From the NCBI GenBank assembly GCA_021018815.1, contig JAITYX010000003.1, positions 7,376,501 through 7,440,500 of the forward strand: a DNA stretch of 64,000 bases, in the 5' to 3' direction. The DNA is from Talinum fruticosum. Lineage: Eukaryota > Streptophyta > Magnoliopsida > Caryophyllales > Talinaceae. Each line of letters starts with the position of its first letter. Within the stretch, counting starts at the first letter, position 1. Under the pieces are notes generated by a model. It was given only the letters and a program-made list of their open reading frames with translations. It did not search any database and was not told the DNA's origin. Made by a program: the position numbers and the translations under genes. Positions 10,161-22,843 of this stretch are shown here, piece by piece.

Positions 10161-12453
10161 GTGTTTTTGGGTTCATTTGGACAAATTATGTGAATTTGTG
10201 GGAATTTGATATTGTGTCTTTGTGATTGAGTGGATTTATCCATCCGGGTTGGTTCAATTTCTGTAGATACAAGGAGAAATTTAATTGAAAAATTCTTGTG
10301 TTACATTCATGCTAGCAGTGATATATGCAACGACAGTAGCTGCCCTGTACATTGCTCTCCTTTCTTTCCTTGCTCTTTTGTAGGTCATGAGTAAAATTCT
10401 TGCAATATATTAAATTTAAATTCCACCGAAGTTGGTAGATGTCTTTGTTCGATCATGGACTATATTATGTGGAATTGTGTTTCACATTTTAACTAAGATA
10501 TGGGTCTCTATATCTCCGAGGTTTAGCACCTCTCCACCCCCTCCCGACCCACTAAAAGTCTTGTTTAGAACCTTTGAGACTTGAGAGTTAAATCGTAGAG
10601 TTGTCGATGACAGTAGAAATGATTGATTAGTAACTCTCTGGAAGCAAGAAGGCATGATTTGCAACTTTGGATTAAGATTTGCAACTTTGGATTAAGATTA
10701 GCATATTTGGAAAATTCTTTTGGGGTGGAGTTGATGATGCTGATTGTCTAGTGGCCCATTTGAAGAAAAGAAGGCATGGTATATCTCTTTCATAAACTTT
10801 TATCTGAACATTAGACAAGGCAATAGTAGCCTAGTGTGGTTCCTGTGGAGCATGTCTAGGAGATTCAGATATGGTAGGATTGGCAGTATATGTGGAGAGT
10901 TTGTTCTAATGTTATTCACTTCTTCTATCATATGAGCATACATAATTGGGTTGTTTGTACTTCACCCTCTCTCTTGGTAAGAGGGACACAGAGACTTGAT
11001 GGTGTTCCACAGGACAGCTCGGGTTTGTGCTCCGGATGCCAACTTCTCTTGTGAGGGAAGCATGAACTCACAATAGGCTAGGATTTAGCTCATTCTAGTA
11101 TCCACCCTCCCCCACATTAAAAAAAAGGCCACGGTGGTTTGGGACCAGAAAAGGTTTTACAATTACTCTTACATGCCTTCTGTCTTTGGCTTGATCATTA
11201 CTAGAATGATCTTGTTGCTCATGGCTTGCCATGATAGTTAAAGCTTAATTTATAGGCACTTCTCTCTCCTCACCCAAGTCACCTCCAAGATTTACAACCC
11301 AACTGCTTGTTGGACTGTAAACTAGAGAGCTAAATATATAAGGAGATCATCACTATAGTTAGGCCTTTAATTTGGTTTGAATGGTTCATCAAAAGATTAG
11401 CCTCATTATGTGCGATTATTCTTCTTTGCAACTCGGTATTTTAAATGTTTAGGGTTTTAATCTTCATTTGACAATTCATCACACATAATTTGTGTTTTTA
11501 ATTACCTTTTCTATTTGCAACTTGATGGATGACACACTTTGTGATGAAATTTGAAGTTCATTTTCTATGGTTTTATACTTGTCTTTGCTTTGTTTCTTTT
11601 CTATGGTGCTTATTTTACTGTGGTTAGTACTAATAGCATTGGAATAGAAGTAGCTTGGGCTTTCAGGTCTCGGAACTGTTCTCTCTTTCTCTCATGAGCA
11701 ATTTTGACTCTTTTCATGTGCCTAAACAATACAAAAAGTCCAGTTATTTTTTCATATAACATGCTTGTATTTCACTCATCATCATATACCGCAATACAGT
11801 CTTGCGAATTAGATGGCAGATCAAGGTTAAAGCATCTTGATGTGATCAATGCTAAAGGCATCATGAGGAACACTTCACTTCCTCAAGCGAACCGCCCCAA
11901 GTTGCCCTCCAACTCCTCCCTCAAGCGCTCAACTTCCGAGGAATTGTCGATAATTTGTTAGCATCTTATCCGTTATGGACAGTAAATTTTGTACTTGATT
12001 TTTAAAATGTTTGGAGAGATGATGGCTAGTGTGGTATTACTTTTGAGATTTTGGGGATTTAATTCTATTATTTGGTTTTTGATGACAATATTAAAAATGT
12101 ATATAAGCTCCTTGTCAAATTTAGTTTTTAATGACAATGATAAAAATAGTTATGAGCTCCTTGTCAAATTTAATTTTTAATTTTTTCAACGTGATGATAA
12201 TTTTTTATTGATTATTATACGTTGCAAGTGATTGGATTAGTCACGATTAAGTTACACTACGGATATGTGAGTTTGCGTACAATAGTTTAATGAAATTAGA
12301 AACTCACTAGGTTAGGGTTTTTTTTTTTTTTCCAATCAATTTTCCTACTTCCAAACAATGGAAAAAATGTTAGTTGGAAAATCAATTTTTTTCCTTGTGT
12401 TTTTCTCTAATTCAAACAAGGGAAAAAAATAAGTTTCTCTCAACTTTTTTTCT
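10161..12453. other. TIR-J interior, mostly non-coding
   Basis: Intron-like AT-rich sequence with no strong coding signal. One short + frame (about 11790-11961) reads CELDGRSRLKHLDVINAKG and a Ser/Pro/Lys-rich tail, and might be a captured exon; I do not recognise it. At 12310-12440 purine/pyrimidine-rich sequence with CCAAACAATGG and TTCAAACAAGG mirrors the left subterminal CCTTTGTTTGG. Confidence 0.5.
10656..10695. repeat. Exact 20-bp tandem duplication
   Basis: GATTTGCAACTTTGGATTAA occurs twice head to tail (10656-10675, 10676-10695) within TIR-J. Confidence 0.95.
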
Positions 12454-13983
12454 CGAAGACTCGATACATCTGTTCTATATCTTTACGAGTCATGCAAAAG
12501 GAATCAGGTATAACGATGACATTCATATAGTGTTTTGATTCCAAGGCATTCTCTGTGTCTTAGAAACTTACTTGAGTGAAATAGTATCTTTTCTATGCGA
12601 TTCGGTCTTCACTTATCTCTTTAATCGCTTTTTAGTTAGCGACTCGGAAAACTTGTTCTTTATTCCGAGTCCACTCTCACTCAGAATCCGACTTGTGATT
12701 ATTTACTCTATTGTTTGCAAAGTCAGCATTCGTAGTTCTTTTCGTGCTTAGTCTACATCAAGTATTTCCCACTCGATATTCGTTATGGAACTTGATTCTT
12801 TGCTTCGAGACTAAGTCATATGAAATTCTGAGTATCATGGATATTAGACTCAGAAAATTCCATTTCTTCTCCGACTCGGATAATCTGTTGGTTAATTATC
12901 ATGATTATATTATTATCTCGTGTCTAACCTTGGACCAAAGTATTTTATACTTTGAGAACCGAAGGTGTTTTACTTTTGTAGGTTATTCAATCGAGGACAT
13001 CTTTTCAAACTACAAAAGTAGCCGCCTTCGAACATCAAATCACCAGCGAGATATAGCTTTTCACCTACACTGCTCTAGTCCCGGAAGATTGTGTCGGAAG
13101 CCGTCCGCTTCCATATCCGGAAAACTGGAAGGTCAAGCTTAACGATGGTTTTCACCACACTTTTCAAGACACAACTGATGGTTTTTGGACTTCCAAGAGA
13201 GTTAAACCGTTGTCCAACGTCCAATTTTCAACGGATACTTTCTGAGTGACTCGGAAAGCCTTTCACAACGGTCACGGAGGACTCTCGGTCAGCAGATGAA
13301 GATAACGGCTACTCTGCCTGGTTATCTATAAATAGAAGCCACTTCACAAGACTTGAAGATGAGCGGAACATATTGTCAATACACCAACTTGATCAAAGTT
13401 ATTGTATTTACTTTCAATCTTCAACTTACAACTCCCACTCTGTAATTCATTACTTTCCGAGTTGTAAGGTCTTGTACTCGATTACAAACACTTCTTACAT
13501 TCTTTGTAAGGTCCCTTGACTAAGCTGTAAGGGTTAACTCAGCTTAGTTGTCCCTAGCTTTAAGGGTTATCTCAGCTAGGAAGTACTAGATCAGATAAGG
13601 GAATTTCGAGTCTAGGAAAACTTGTATAGAGTTGTCTAAGGGAGCAACTCGGGTTCCGTCAAGTTCACGGTATTTTGTGGACTCAAAATAGTGGATTTGA
13701 CTTCGTGTCTGGATTGACACGGGCCGTGGTTTTCTGCCCCAGGAGGGTTTCCACGTAAATTCTCTCGTGTTCTATTTCGAGTTCATTCTAGACTCGGACA
13801 TCCCTGCTGAACGTGTTTACTCGATTCATTACATTCCGAGTCCATTATTTTCGACCCCTTGCTTAGACTCGGAATCTGTCTTTGTCTCTTCTCTGTCTAA
13901 AAGGTGTGCGCTTTTGCAAAGAATTTTCATCACCCTATTCACCCCCTCTAGGGTGACTCGGACTCTCCCCGAGCAAACCTTCA
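12454..13983 (+). repeat. Solo copia LTR of the COP family
   Basis: A 1530-bp sequence starting CGAAGACTCG and ending CAAACCTTCA, the COP LTR termini (TGAAGACT ... CTTCA) with the first T changed to C. It is collinear with the COP-C LTRs, including TATAAATAG at 13326-13334, a GTAAGGGTTAACTCAGC block near 13530 and AGGGTTTCCACGTAAA near 13745. Flanks are TTTCT (12449-12453) and TTTCC (13984-13988), a 5-bp duplication with one mismatch. No internal region remains, so it is the product of LTR-LTR recombination. Its insertion splits the right subterminal region of TIR-J. Confidence 0.85.
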
Positions 13984-14051
13984 TTTCCTTCTCATTTTTT
14001 TCCTTCTCATTTTCTTTCCAACCTACTTTCCTAGGTCCAAACAGAGCCTAG

Positions 14052-16148
14052 AAGTTTTCTCCCAAGGCCCCGTTAATCATCAATATTACTCTTTGCATAG
14101 ATTAACTCAAAGCACTATCATGCTCGCTTCTACAAATTAAACTAATACGCATATGTACATGTTTACAATTCAATAATCCTATTAGTCCATCATCATCACA
14201 TATACACCTTAGCCTTACTCTTGATGCCGATCAATAAGTTGGTTGATTTCTTCTTTTTGGTGTGAACCAAATTCTTATTTTCGATTATGTATTTTGTTTT
14301 TTTTTTATCAAGGCGTGGACCCTAAAAATATACATTTGTTGCCATTGTTTTGGTTGAATAAGTTAATCGTAAAGGACTCAATTACTCGGAGCGCCCAATA
14401 CAATTAGTTCTTCTAGTAGACATCTATGAGTTGTTAAGAATTAAAGGGTAATGGTTTAGTGGGTCCAAAATATATCATAGCCAAATATAATGAACCCGTT
14501 AATATATTTTAAAATAAAATTGAACACTTATTTATTTTGAAAAAGTACGACTAACGTACTTTCCCTCTTAAATATAGTTATTCATTATTTTTTTCGGTCA
14601 TGTCGTTCCTATTGATTTTCTGTTTCCAAACATATATTTAAATATGCATTAATAGGTTTTGCTAACTAATCTTGTGTGTCATCTTAGTAAAATGTTTCAC
14701 ACTTGACTTCCTTTAATTCCCACTTACTACTCAAATTAGTTCGAGCTTCTAGTTTTCACCATTTTATAAAGTTTTATTCTTCCACCTCACTCAACTCAAT
14801 TCAAAATGTTTCAAATTTATTTTCAATTCAAATCTTAACTTTGAACAGTATCCTAATCCTCTTTAAGGTCATTGCACATTTATTTATTCATGTCCGTTTA
14901 TAATCTAAGCACTTATTGACTTATCTTTTACCCCATCGCAATTGACTTCGAACAAGGTCTCTAGAAAATCAATTAAACCCCCAATTTTATAACCAATTTA
15001 ATTTTCCTTCATATTTCAATCCAAAGCTTAGAACAACACAATTTCCATTCAATTCACACCGATAAGTATACCATCATGCTCAATCAAATTCCACATTTCA
15101 AATTACTTCACCGTTGCATAGCTAGATCAAGATTCAATTACATTTGTTTGTACAAGTTGAGCAAACATAGACACAATTATATTCAATCTTCCATAAATTC
15201 CTCAATAATGCATCTACTTGAAATCAAACCCACCACCTACATGCTCATATTTTAGTCATCCTTAATATTTTTTTCCACAAATGATCCCTAAATACATATT
15301 TAATCCTCTAATCATTCAATTGAATCATGAATTCATTATTAAATTTAATTAGAGGAAGAGAGTGGAAGAAGTACCTAAAGTGTTTAGGGGTGGAATTGTG
15401 TGGTGAAAGGTATGGTGGCAGCGTTAGGCCACCAGATAGCAAGCAATGACAACGATCGGGGTGGCATCCACGAGTAGCCTAGCAACGATAGGAGCGGACC
15501 AAGTAGCTATAATAGGGCAACAACAATAGAGAACTAGTAATAGCAAAGAGGGAGGAAAGGGGAGGATATGGTGGTGGTAGTTGTAGCGGCTGAGTGTCCT
15601 GGTGGCAACCGGTGGCGGTGGCAAAGCCCTGGAGGCAACCGATAGGTGACGATAGCAATAGATACAATGGTATGAAGAGGAGGAACTAAATTATGGAGAG
15701 CGCTCAAATTAAATCGCAACAATAATCTCAAAATGTCACAATTGCCACTTGTGACATTTCATTCCTACACATGTCACTAGAGTAGTGATTAGGGTCATAA
15801 ATTCCACTTGTAGCTATTTTTAACTTGTAGTCGGTTTTGTGCTTTTTCTTTTTTTTTATTGGTAAAAATCCATTTGTGTTTCGTTTGAAGTTTTATAAAA
15901 AAGAAAATTCAAAAAGTAACCACTACTACTTCCTTCCCTCACTTGTCAAACACTCACTCATCACTCTCTCTTCCCTTCTCTCTATCTATCTCTGGTTTGA
16001 ACCCTCAAAAATTGGGGGCCAATTGTAAGAAATTTTTGATGATAAAGAATCACGAGTGAAGGAATTAGTAGGAAATCTTGAAAAAGATCTCATTTGGAGC
16101 AGTTGATCATCATCAAGAAGTAATTTTTAGGTTTTTTGAAAGGCGTGT
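14052..16148. other. Non-coding flank between TIR-J and COP-C
   Basis: AT-rich, no gene recognised. At 15400-15660 a GGTGGC/GGCAAC-rich stretch resembles the repetitive leader in GYP-G (45617-46100) and may belong to a gypsy LTR whose edge is at 7838. A palindrome lies at 15731-15759. From about 15950 the sequence is a CT-rich run and then the direct flank of COP-C; with COP-C removed it joins the upstream region of the Mutator-like transposase. Confidence 0.5.
15731..15759. repeat. 11-bp perfect inverted repeat
   Basis: AAATGTCACAA (15731-15741) and TTGTGACATTT (15749-15759) are exact reverse complements around a 7-base loop. Another ATGTCAC follows at 15770-15776. Confidence 0.85.
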
Positions 16149-17709
16149 TGAAGACTCAAATATGAACTTATCTCTCTATAATTTTGAATTCAAATCATTC
16201 CTCCAAAATGTACATATTCATCACTTAACTCAGAAATATTGTTTATGATTTTTAACGAATATAATCTTGAAATAATCCAAAGCATGAATATATTCTTTAT
16301 GAGCTACAAAATCACATAAGACTATGTTTCTAATTCAACAACTTTTCTTAGTCTTATAACTCAATTCATTGCTTCTCTTTGACTAACTCATAAGCATTTA
16401 TGAGAATTGAATGAGCACTCGAATTGGGCGTCCGACCTGCTACAACAAACTCGGACAGAAAGTTTAGCTAAACAATTTCACACTCTTCACTTATCTTTTT
16501 AACTAGCTTGTTTCATATTTCAAAACAGAATTACTTTTGTTAATTCTAAAATAGCCAAAATCATTTAGTTGAAATTAATTCAAATTAGCAAACAACTGAT
16601 ATATGTCTATTAAATTCTTTAACTTATTTTTTTATAGACATAAATGGAATTAGAATATATTGAATATTGGACTTGAAAAGTTCAATTTTATTAGATTAAG
16701 GATTTTTAGTCGTTAATTAATTTATTAATTAGAATCCTTATTTGGTCTTTGACCACAGTATTTTTATACTTTGAGTAACATTTGAATTTTGTTTTTACAC
16801 GTTGATCAAAGCTGATTAATCTCGGTTTAAAAGAAAAAACAATCGACTTTTTACCATTTAAACACAACAAATAGAAAAACACTATTTTCAGGCGACTCGG
16901 ATACTATGTCAAGGTCTGTTTGTTTCTATTTCGATAAACTTTAGTCTTTGAGTCTAACAGTTGTTTCTACCCTGGTTTTCAGATAAAATAAGTTGGTAGG
17001 ACTGCTTTTGAGCCTAGAATCGATGCTTAATGGATACAACTACAACAGTTCACTTTCTAAGGAGTCAAAATATTTGTTGTAACGCTAGCTGTTCCTGAAG
17101 CTCAAAGCCAAGGAACAACGACTCTCTACTCTGCTACTTATAAACGAAGCCTCTTGACAAGACTTAAAAAGTTTGCTGGAACTACATTCTTAATTCTTAT
17201 ACTTATACTTTTAGCATTGAACTCTTGTACTTAATACTTCAACTTTATGAGTTAAACAGAAAAGTCTTGTAATCACTTTTACTTACTCTCAAACACTTTT
17301 CTTCTGTTTTCCCTTGACTGAGCTATAAGGGTTAACTCAATTACTTATCCCTAGTTGTAAGGGTTATCTCAGTTAGGAAGTCTTAGGACATATACGGTAA
17401 CTTCTATGCCTATGAAAAACTTGTATTGGAATTGTCTAATGGAGTAATTTTTAGAGTCAATCCTTTGTATTTTGTGGATTCAAAATAGTGGATTTGACTT
17501 GGTGTCTAGATTGAGACTAACCGTGGTTTTATACCTTAGAGGGTTTCCACATAAAATAATATGTGCATTACTTTCTAAGTCCAATCTAGACTTAGCTTTC
17601 GTTTATGAGTGACCATTCACAAAAGTTTATCAAATTCCATATAATTCCTTCATCACCCCTATTCACTCCTCCTCTAGGGTGACTTAGACTCTCAAATCTA
17701 AAATCATGA
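16149..17709 (+). repeat. COP-C 5' LTR
   Basis: 1561 bp, starting TGAAGACTC. The end at about 17709 is placed by alignment to COP-E, where the LTR end CTTCA is followed by AT and the primer site; here the primer site at 17712 has decayed to TAGTATTAGACCT. A TATAAA lies near 17140. It is collinear with the split 3' LTR. Confidence 0.85.
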
Positions 17710-17769
17710 ATTAGTATTAGACCTAGACTTTCACAAAAGGATCTAACCATCTAAAGGTATAAAGATCAA

Positions 17770-19130
17770 ATGGCTCTTAACTATGGAGAGTTCAATGAAG
17801 GAAGGTTATTCTTCAGGCCACCCAAGTTCGAGAGGATCCAACTTTGCCCACTAGAAGAAGCTTATGGAGTGCTTCATACAAGACTACGATGAAGAGGTAT
17901 GGGAAGTTATCTCCAACAAAAATTATGTTCCCACCAAGCAAGTTTGTGGCCAAGGTGAAGCCATAATTTCACTATCGAAGAAAATGAAAGGCATAGAAAG
18001 AACCTCAAAGCCATGAACATCCTGATTTGTGCCATAGATGCCTAAGAATTCAACCGAGTATTAGCCTGTGATACTCGCTAAGGAGGTGTGGGACACTCTT
18101 TTCACCACTTACGAAGGCACAAGTCAAGTGAGGCAAGCGAAGATAAGTCAATATCTCCACAAGTATAAGTTGTTCAAAATAAAGGCTGACGAGAGCATAA
18201 CTAAGATGTACATTTGCTTCACTGAGATTGTCAACAATCTCAAATCACATGGAAAGAAGATGTGCAACGAAGAAGTGGTCATAAATCTTCTAAGGAGTCT
18301 TTCGAAGAAAATATGGGGTCCAAGGTGACGATGATCGGGAGGCTCAAGACCTTACCAAGCTAAAGCTAGATGAACTCATTAGGAAGCTTCTAACCCATGA
18401 GTTACACCTTGAGGAAGAAGAATTTGGGGTTAACACCAAGAAGAACATTGCTCTAAAGGCCTTAAAGGAACCGGATCCCAATCCGAGTTCCTTAGGCTTA
18501 GAGGAAGATCCATGGAACTTCGGCCAAAGGCTTCAAATGAATGATAAAGTACAAGAAGTGGCGGAAGAAGCCTAAAAATGAGATCTTCAAAAAGGAGAAG
18601 AAAGGTAAATTCTCATCCCATTGAAATTCTTCTTTATCTAAAAACTTCGGTTGCTTTGAGTGTAGAAGTAAGGAACACATTGTCAAAGATTGCCCATAGA
18701 AAAGGAAAGATCGAAAGAAAAATAAGACAATAAAGATGAATCAAAGTGCCTCATGGCCTTAACGAGACTTAGAAGCTGAATTTGAGTTAGAAGATTAAGC
18801 ATTTGACGCTGAAGAAATTGACCTTAAGGAGGTAATTAACTATTTTCTCAAATTTTCTAAGGAAGATTTAGCTACATATATTTTCACCTTAGAGGAGAAT
18901 TCCAATTCTCATTCTTCTATGTTAAAAGAAAAACTTGAGTCTTTAAAATCCGAGACCAAAGTTTTAAAAACTAATTTAGAAAAACTAAGACTCAACATGA
19001 AGGTAGTTGAGTCTAGTTCTCAAGATAATGAGACTAAGCTAAGGTGCCTTAGAACAGAAAATGAGCAACTAACTCACGTAGTCTCAAGATCTTGTTTTCG
19101 AACTCACTCAAGTTCAAAAAAACCTTGATT
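17770..19130 (+). pseudogene. COP-C gag, degraded
   Basis: Begins MALNYGEFNEGR at 17770, equivalent to the start of COP-E gag. The readable core (18068-18328) contains AKEVWDTLFTTYEGTSQV and a helical UBN2-type segment through SLSKKIWGPR. The zinc knuckle at about 18655-18700 is intact as CFECRSKEHIVKDCP (CX2CX4HX4C) but is followed at once by a stop. At 18919-19128 lies a Leu/Lys/Glu-rich coiled coil (LKEKLESLKSETKVLKTNLE). Gag would package element RNA in cytoplasmic particles. At least six stops or frameshifts break it. Confidence 0.85.
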
Positions 19131-22100
19131 TACTTTTAGGTTCTTAGTGCGTGTTTTTTTTCGAAAAGAGGGACTTCGTTACAAGAGTCTTTTCAAAAAT
19201 GATTCTCGAAAAATTCATTTTAGAAAAGCTAAGCATGGTCCCATTCATTCAAAGAAGAAAGAGACTGAGCACATAATTGCTTATCAATAGAAGTCTCCTC
19301 GGTCGGTTTACAAGAAGAAAGGTTTTCATAAAAGGAGACTCGAGTTACCTAAGAAGAATGGTCAAAGTCGGACCAAGCAAAAATAATTCAAATATAGGTT
19401 CTCAAAAGTGCTCTTATTAAAAATTGACATCAGTAAGGACAGTTATTGGGTTTGTAAGAGGAAGTGAGAAAGGTTAGTGTGTTTGTGTTTTACGGGCACC
19501 TCGGACAAAGAAGAAATATTAGTGGTATCTCGACAATGATTGCTTAAGGCACATGTTCGGAGATTCAAGTCTCTGTTCGGAGTTAGAAAGGATGAAAGGA
19601 GGAAATGTCACTTTTGGAGACAACAACATGGGTAAGATTGTAGGTATTGGTAGAGTTGATCATGGCCTAGTCTTCTTTGTCAAGGGGCTTAAATACAATC
19701 TTCCGAGTATGTCCCAATTGTATGATAAAGGAAAAGAGGTAAGGTTCACTAAGACCAACCGCTTCATAACCGATGCTACTTCAAATTAGATAAAGCTCTC
19801 TGGTTTGAGATTAGGTAACACTTATATTATTCCTTTCTCTAATTCTACTTGAAATCTGTCATGTTTAAAAGCTTCATTATCGATGAATCATGGACATGGC
19901 GTCGTAGACTAGGTCATATTAGTATGCACACCATTAAGAAACTTGCTTCATAATGGCTAGTCCAAGGACTCGCCTAAGTGCAATTTTAAGAAATATAAAA
20001 TTTCGATGCATATAATAAAGGGAAACAAGTTAAAAAACTTCATTCAAACCACTTAAAATTGTTTCCACCTCAAAAGGGCTTGATTAATTCATATGGATTT
20101 ATATGGTGAAATCCTTGTTAACAGACTTAGGAGGTAAATCATATGTTCTTGTTGTTGATGATTTTTCGCAGTTTACTCGGGTTTGTTTTTTAAGAAACAA
20201 GAATGAAGCCTTCAAAGAGTTCAACAATGTATGTAGGCAAATTCAAGTAGAGTCTAAGACTCATATTAGTAGGATAAGAACTTATCATAGAAGGGGTTCG
20301 ACTACTAAGAATTTATTGAATTCTACGATAAGAATGGTATCTCCTATAACTTTTCTCGCACCGAGAACGCCTCAACAAAACAGAATGGTGGAGAGAAAGA
20401 ATAGAACTCTTAAAGAAATTGGAATGACAATGATGATTGAAAATAATCTCCCTTACTATTTACAGGCTGAGGAAGTGAACACAGACAAATTACACACTCA
20501 ACGGATGCCTCATACGACGCATTATGAAGAAAAAACCTTACGAGCTGTACAAGGGAAAGAAGCCCAACATCTTATACTTCAAACATTTCAGGTGTAAGTG
20601 CTTTGTAAAAAATAATAATAAGGATCATTTGACTAAGTTTGATGCTAGGTCCGATGAAGGTATATTTCTAGGCTATTCATTACATTGCAAAGCTTACCAC
20701 ATTTTCTATAAAAGGACTAACAAAGTGGAAGAAAGTATCCACATTATTTTTAATGAAGTTGGTAATGGAAGTTTAAGTGAATCTACCATCTTAGATTTCA
20801 AGTTGAACAGAAATGATGATCACATATTTGAAATTGAGCTGAGAATGATGCGGGACAAGAGAATTGATCCAACTCCAGCTAACCCGAGTTCAAGAACCAA
20901 CTCGGACAACTAAAGCACAAGAAGAAGCTGAGACACAACCAGCTTAAACAGCTGAAGAGACAAGTGCTTAACCTTCTCACTTGGTAAACCAGAGGTCGGG
21001 TAAAGCTTATAAATATGCTTCTAGTCATCCACTTAAAACTACCATTTCGACATCAACCTAGGGGTAAGAACTCAATCTTCTTTACATAATCTATGTGCAT
21101 TTTCGGCATTCATATCATTAATTGAACCTAAAAATATAGTAGAAGCATTACTTGAACCTAAATGGGCAGAGAATATGCAAGAAGAGCTTTCACAATTTGA
21201 AAGAAACCAAGTTATGACCTTGGCCAAATGACCTTATGACAACCTAGTAATAGGAACCAAATTTTATGTTGATGATCTAACCTTTGGTGATATAATCTTT
21301 GGTGCTACTAATGAAATGAGCTTAATTACAAAAACCAAGGGGTGATATGTCAAGAATTTTCTAAACTCTTGAGACAAGAATTCCAAATGAGCATGATGAG
21401 AGAGTTGAATTTCTTCCTTGGACTACAAATCAAGCAAGACAAAGATAGAATCTATGTCTACCAGTCTAAATATGTGAAGGAATTACTCAAGAAATACAAA
21501 CTTCAAGATGCTAAGCCAAAAATAACTCCCATGGGAAGTAGTATCAAACTGGACTCGGATAAAATAGGTAAGTCGAGTAGATCAGAAACTATATAGAGGT
21601 ATGATTAGATCTCTACTTTACCTTACTTCCAATAGGCCGGATATCATATTTAGTGTCCGCCGAAGTGAAAGATTTCAAACTAATCCAAAAGAATCACAAA
21701 TACAATAAAGACAATCTTTAGATATCTTGCAAGGACTTAGACACTTGGTCTATGGTACTCAAAGGACACAAGTCCGACTCTTAGTGGCTACTCAAATGGG
21801 TACACGGTTGATAAAAAGAGTACTTCAGGAGCATGCCAATTTCTAGGTCAATCACTTATCTCCCGACACTCAAGGAAGTACAACTTGGTTGCCTTATCAA
21901 CAATCGAAGCTGAGTACATAAAAGCTGGAGCTTGTTGTTCTTAGTAACAGATGGATCAAGCAACATCTCAAGGATTTGGGACTGAACTTCTCACCCATTT
22001 CTATCAAGTGTGACAACCAAAGTATGTTCAGCATCACCAAACTAGTTTAACATTTAAAGACTAAGCACATTAAGGTCGGATATAACTTTCTATGAGAAAG

Positions 22101-22228
22101 TTCTTAAAAGGTGATATAGAACTTGAATTTATCCCTACTAAGCTCCAATTGGCTTATATTTTCACTAAACCATTAGTTGAAGATCAGTTTTACTTTATAA
22201 GAAATAATCTTGGCATGTTAAATGCATG
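19131..22228 (+). pseudogene. COP-C pol, degraded with RT deletion
   Basis: In order: a protease remnant near 19530 where the catalytic DSG reads DND before CLRHMFGD; GAG-pre-integrase (19553-19789, VTFGDNNMGKIVGIGRV); the integrase core (20090-20600) with the first Asp in LIHMDLYG, the second lost (IRSDHGGEF-type motif reads IRTYHRRGS) and the Glu kept in MVERKNRTLKEIG; then RT. In RT the text passes from a VIGTK block (21250) straight to FYVDDLTFG (21265), so about 0.7 kb of fingers and palm is missing. The thumb (FFLGLQIKQDKD, 21410) and RNase H to NNLGMLNA (22228) follow. Several stops. Not able to encode active enzymes. Confidence 0.9.
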
Positions 22229-22843
22229 AATGTTTTATTGCATGATTTATTGTATGCTTATATTGCTTAAATATGCTTTAATTAAGTGTAATCTGACCGA
22301 CTAGTAGATTAGTTGAGAATTCATGAAACCGAGCTCTAATTGTTGATGAACCGAGTTGCTTCGAGCACTCGGACAAATATCTAAGTCATATTCAGTTAAG
22401 AGAAAATGGACGTTAAAATTTCGAGAGATCATCTCTAATCAATAGATATTCTTGGATAAATTTTCATAAGATTTCTCTCTTTTTCCCATGCAATCTAATT
22501 GAAAAACTAGCCGTTGGGAAGTTGTTTCAAGAAAGGAACTGGAATTGTAACCATTAGAACTAGTCATTGTACTATTCTCGGGGTCGGTTACATTTTTCTA
22601 TCCATTGAGAGCCTTTGCTTATAAGTAGCCCTCACTTATTGTCATTTCCACACTTTACTATTTTGCTCTCACTATTTCAAACTCAGCATTCAGAATTGTT
22701 TGTGCTCTCACTCGAACTCATTCATCTCAACTCTACCCACACTCAATTTCTCTCACTCTCTCTTACTTTCTTTCTTTTCTACTCTTTCGGTTCATTTCTA
22801 CTTCGACTCCTACTCCTCTCAATTTCTCTCTTTCTTTCTCGAA
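22229..22843 (+). other. COP-C spacer between pol and ORF3
   Basis: Non-coding, equivalent to 571-1204 in COP-A. It includes the TATA-like box at 22620-22628 and a pyrimidine-rich leader (22725-22835). Confidence 0.7.
22620..22628 (+). promoter_or_regulatory. TATA-like box upstream of COP-C ORF3
   Basis: TATAAGTAG, 216 bp before the ORF3 ATG, one base different from the TATAAATAG in COP-A and COP-E. A promoter role is inferred from conserved position only. Confidence 0.45.

Larger units (their letters stand above)
9619..14048. mobile_element. TIR-J: 4.4-kb PIF/Harbinger-like element, non-autonomous
   Basis: The two ends are inverted copies of GGCTCTGTTTGGACCTAGG extended to about 38 bp, with one mismatch seen (9619-9656 against 14048-14011). 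TAG flanks both sides (9616-9618 and 14049-14051), a 3-bp target duplication. The GGSCNTGTTTGG-like terminus and 3-bp duplication fit PIF/Harbinger; the usual duplication is TTA or TAA, so TAG is slightly off. Purine-rich left and pyrimidine-rich right subterminal regions mirror each other. No transposase or DDE motif is visible. The interior holds gene-like filler (9800-11980) and a solo copia LTR (12454-13983). Confidence 0.75.

Noticed and set aside
15424..15731. Three overlapping minus-strand frames
   Set aside because: GGTGGC/GGCAAC repeat composition, overlapping frames, no family resemblance.
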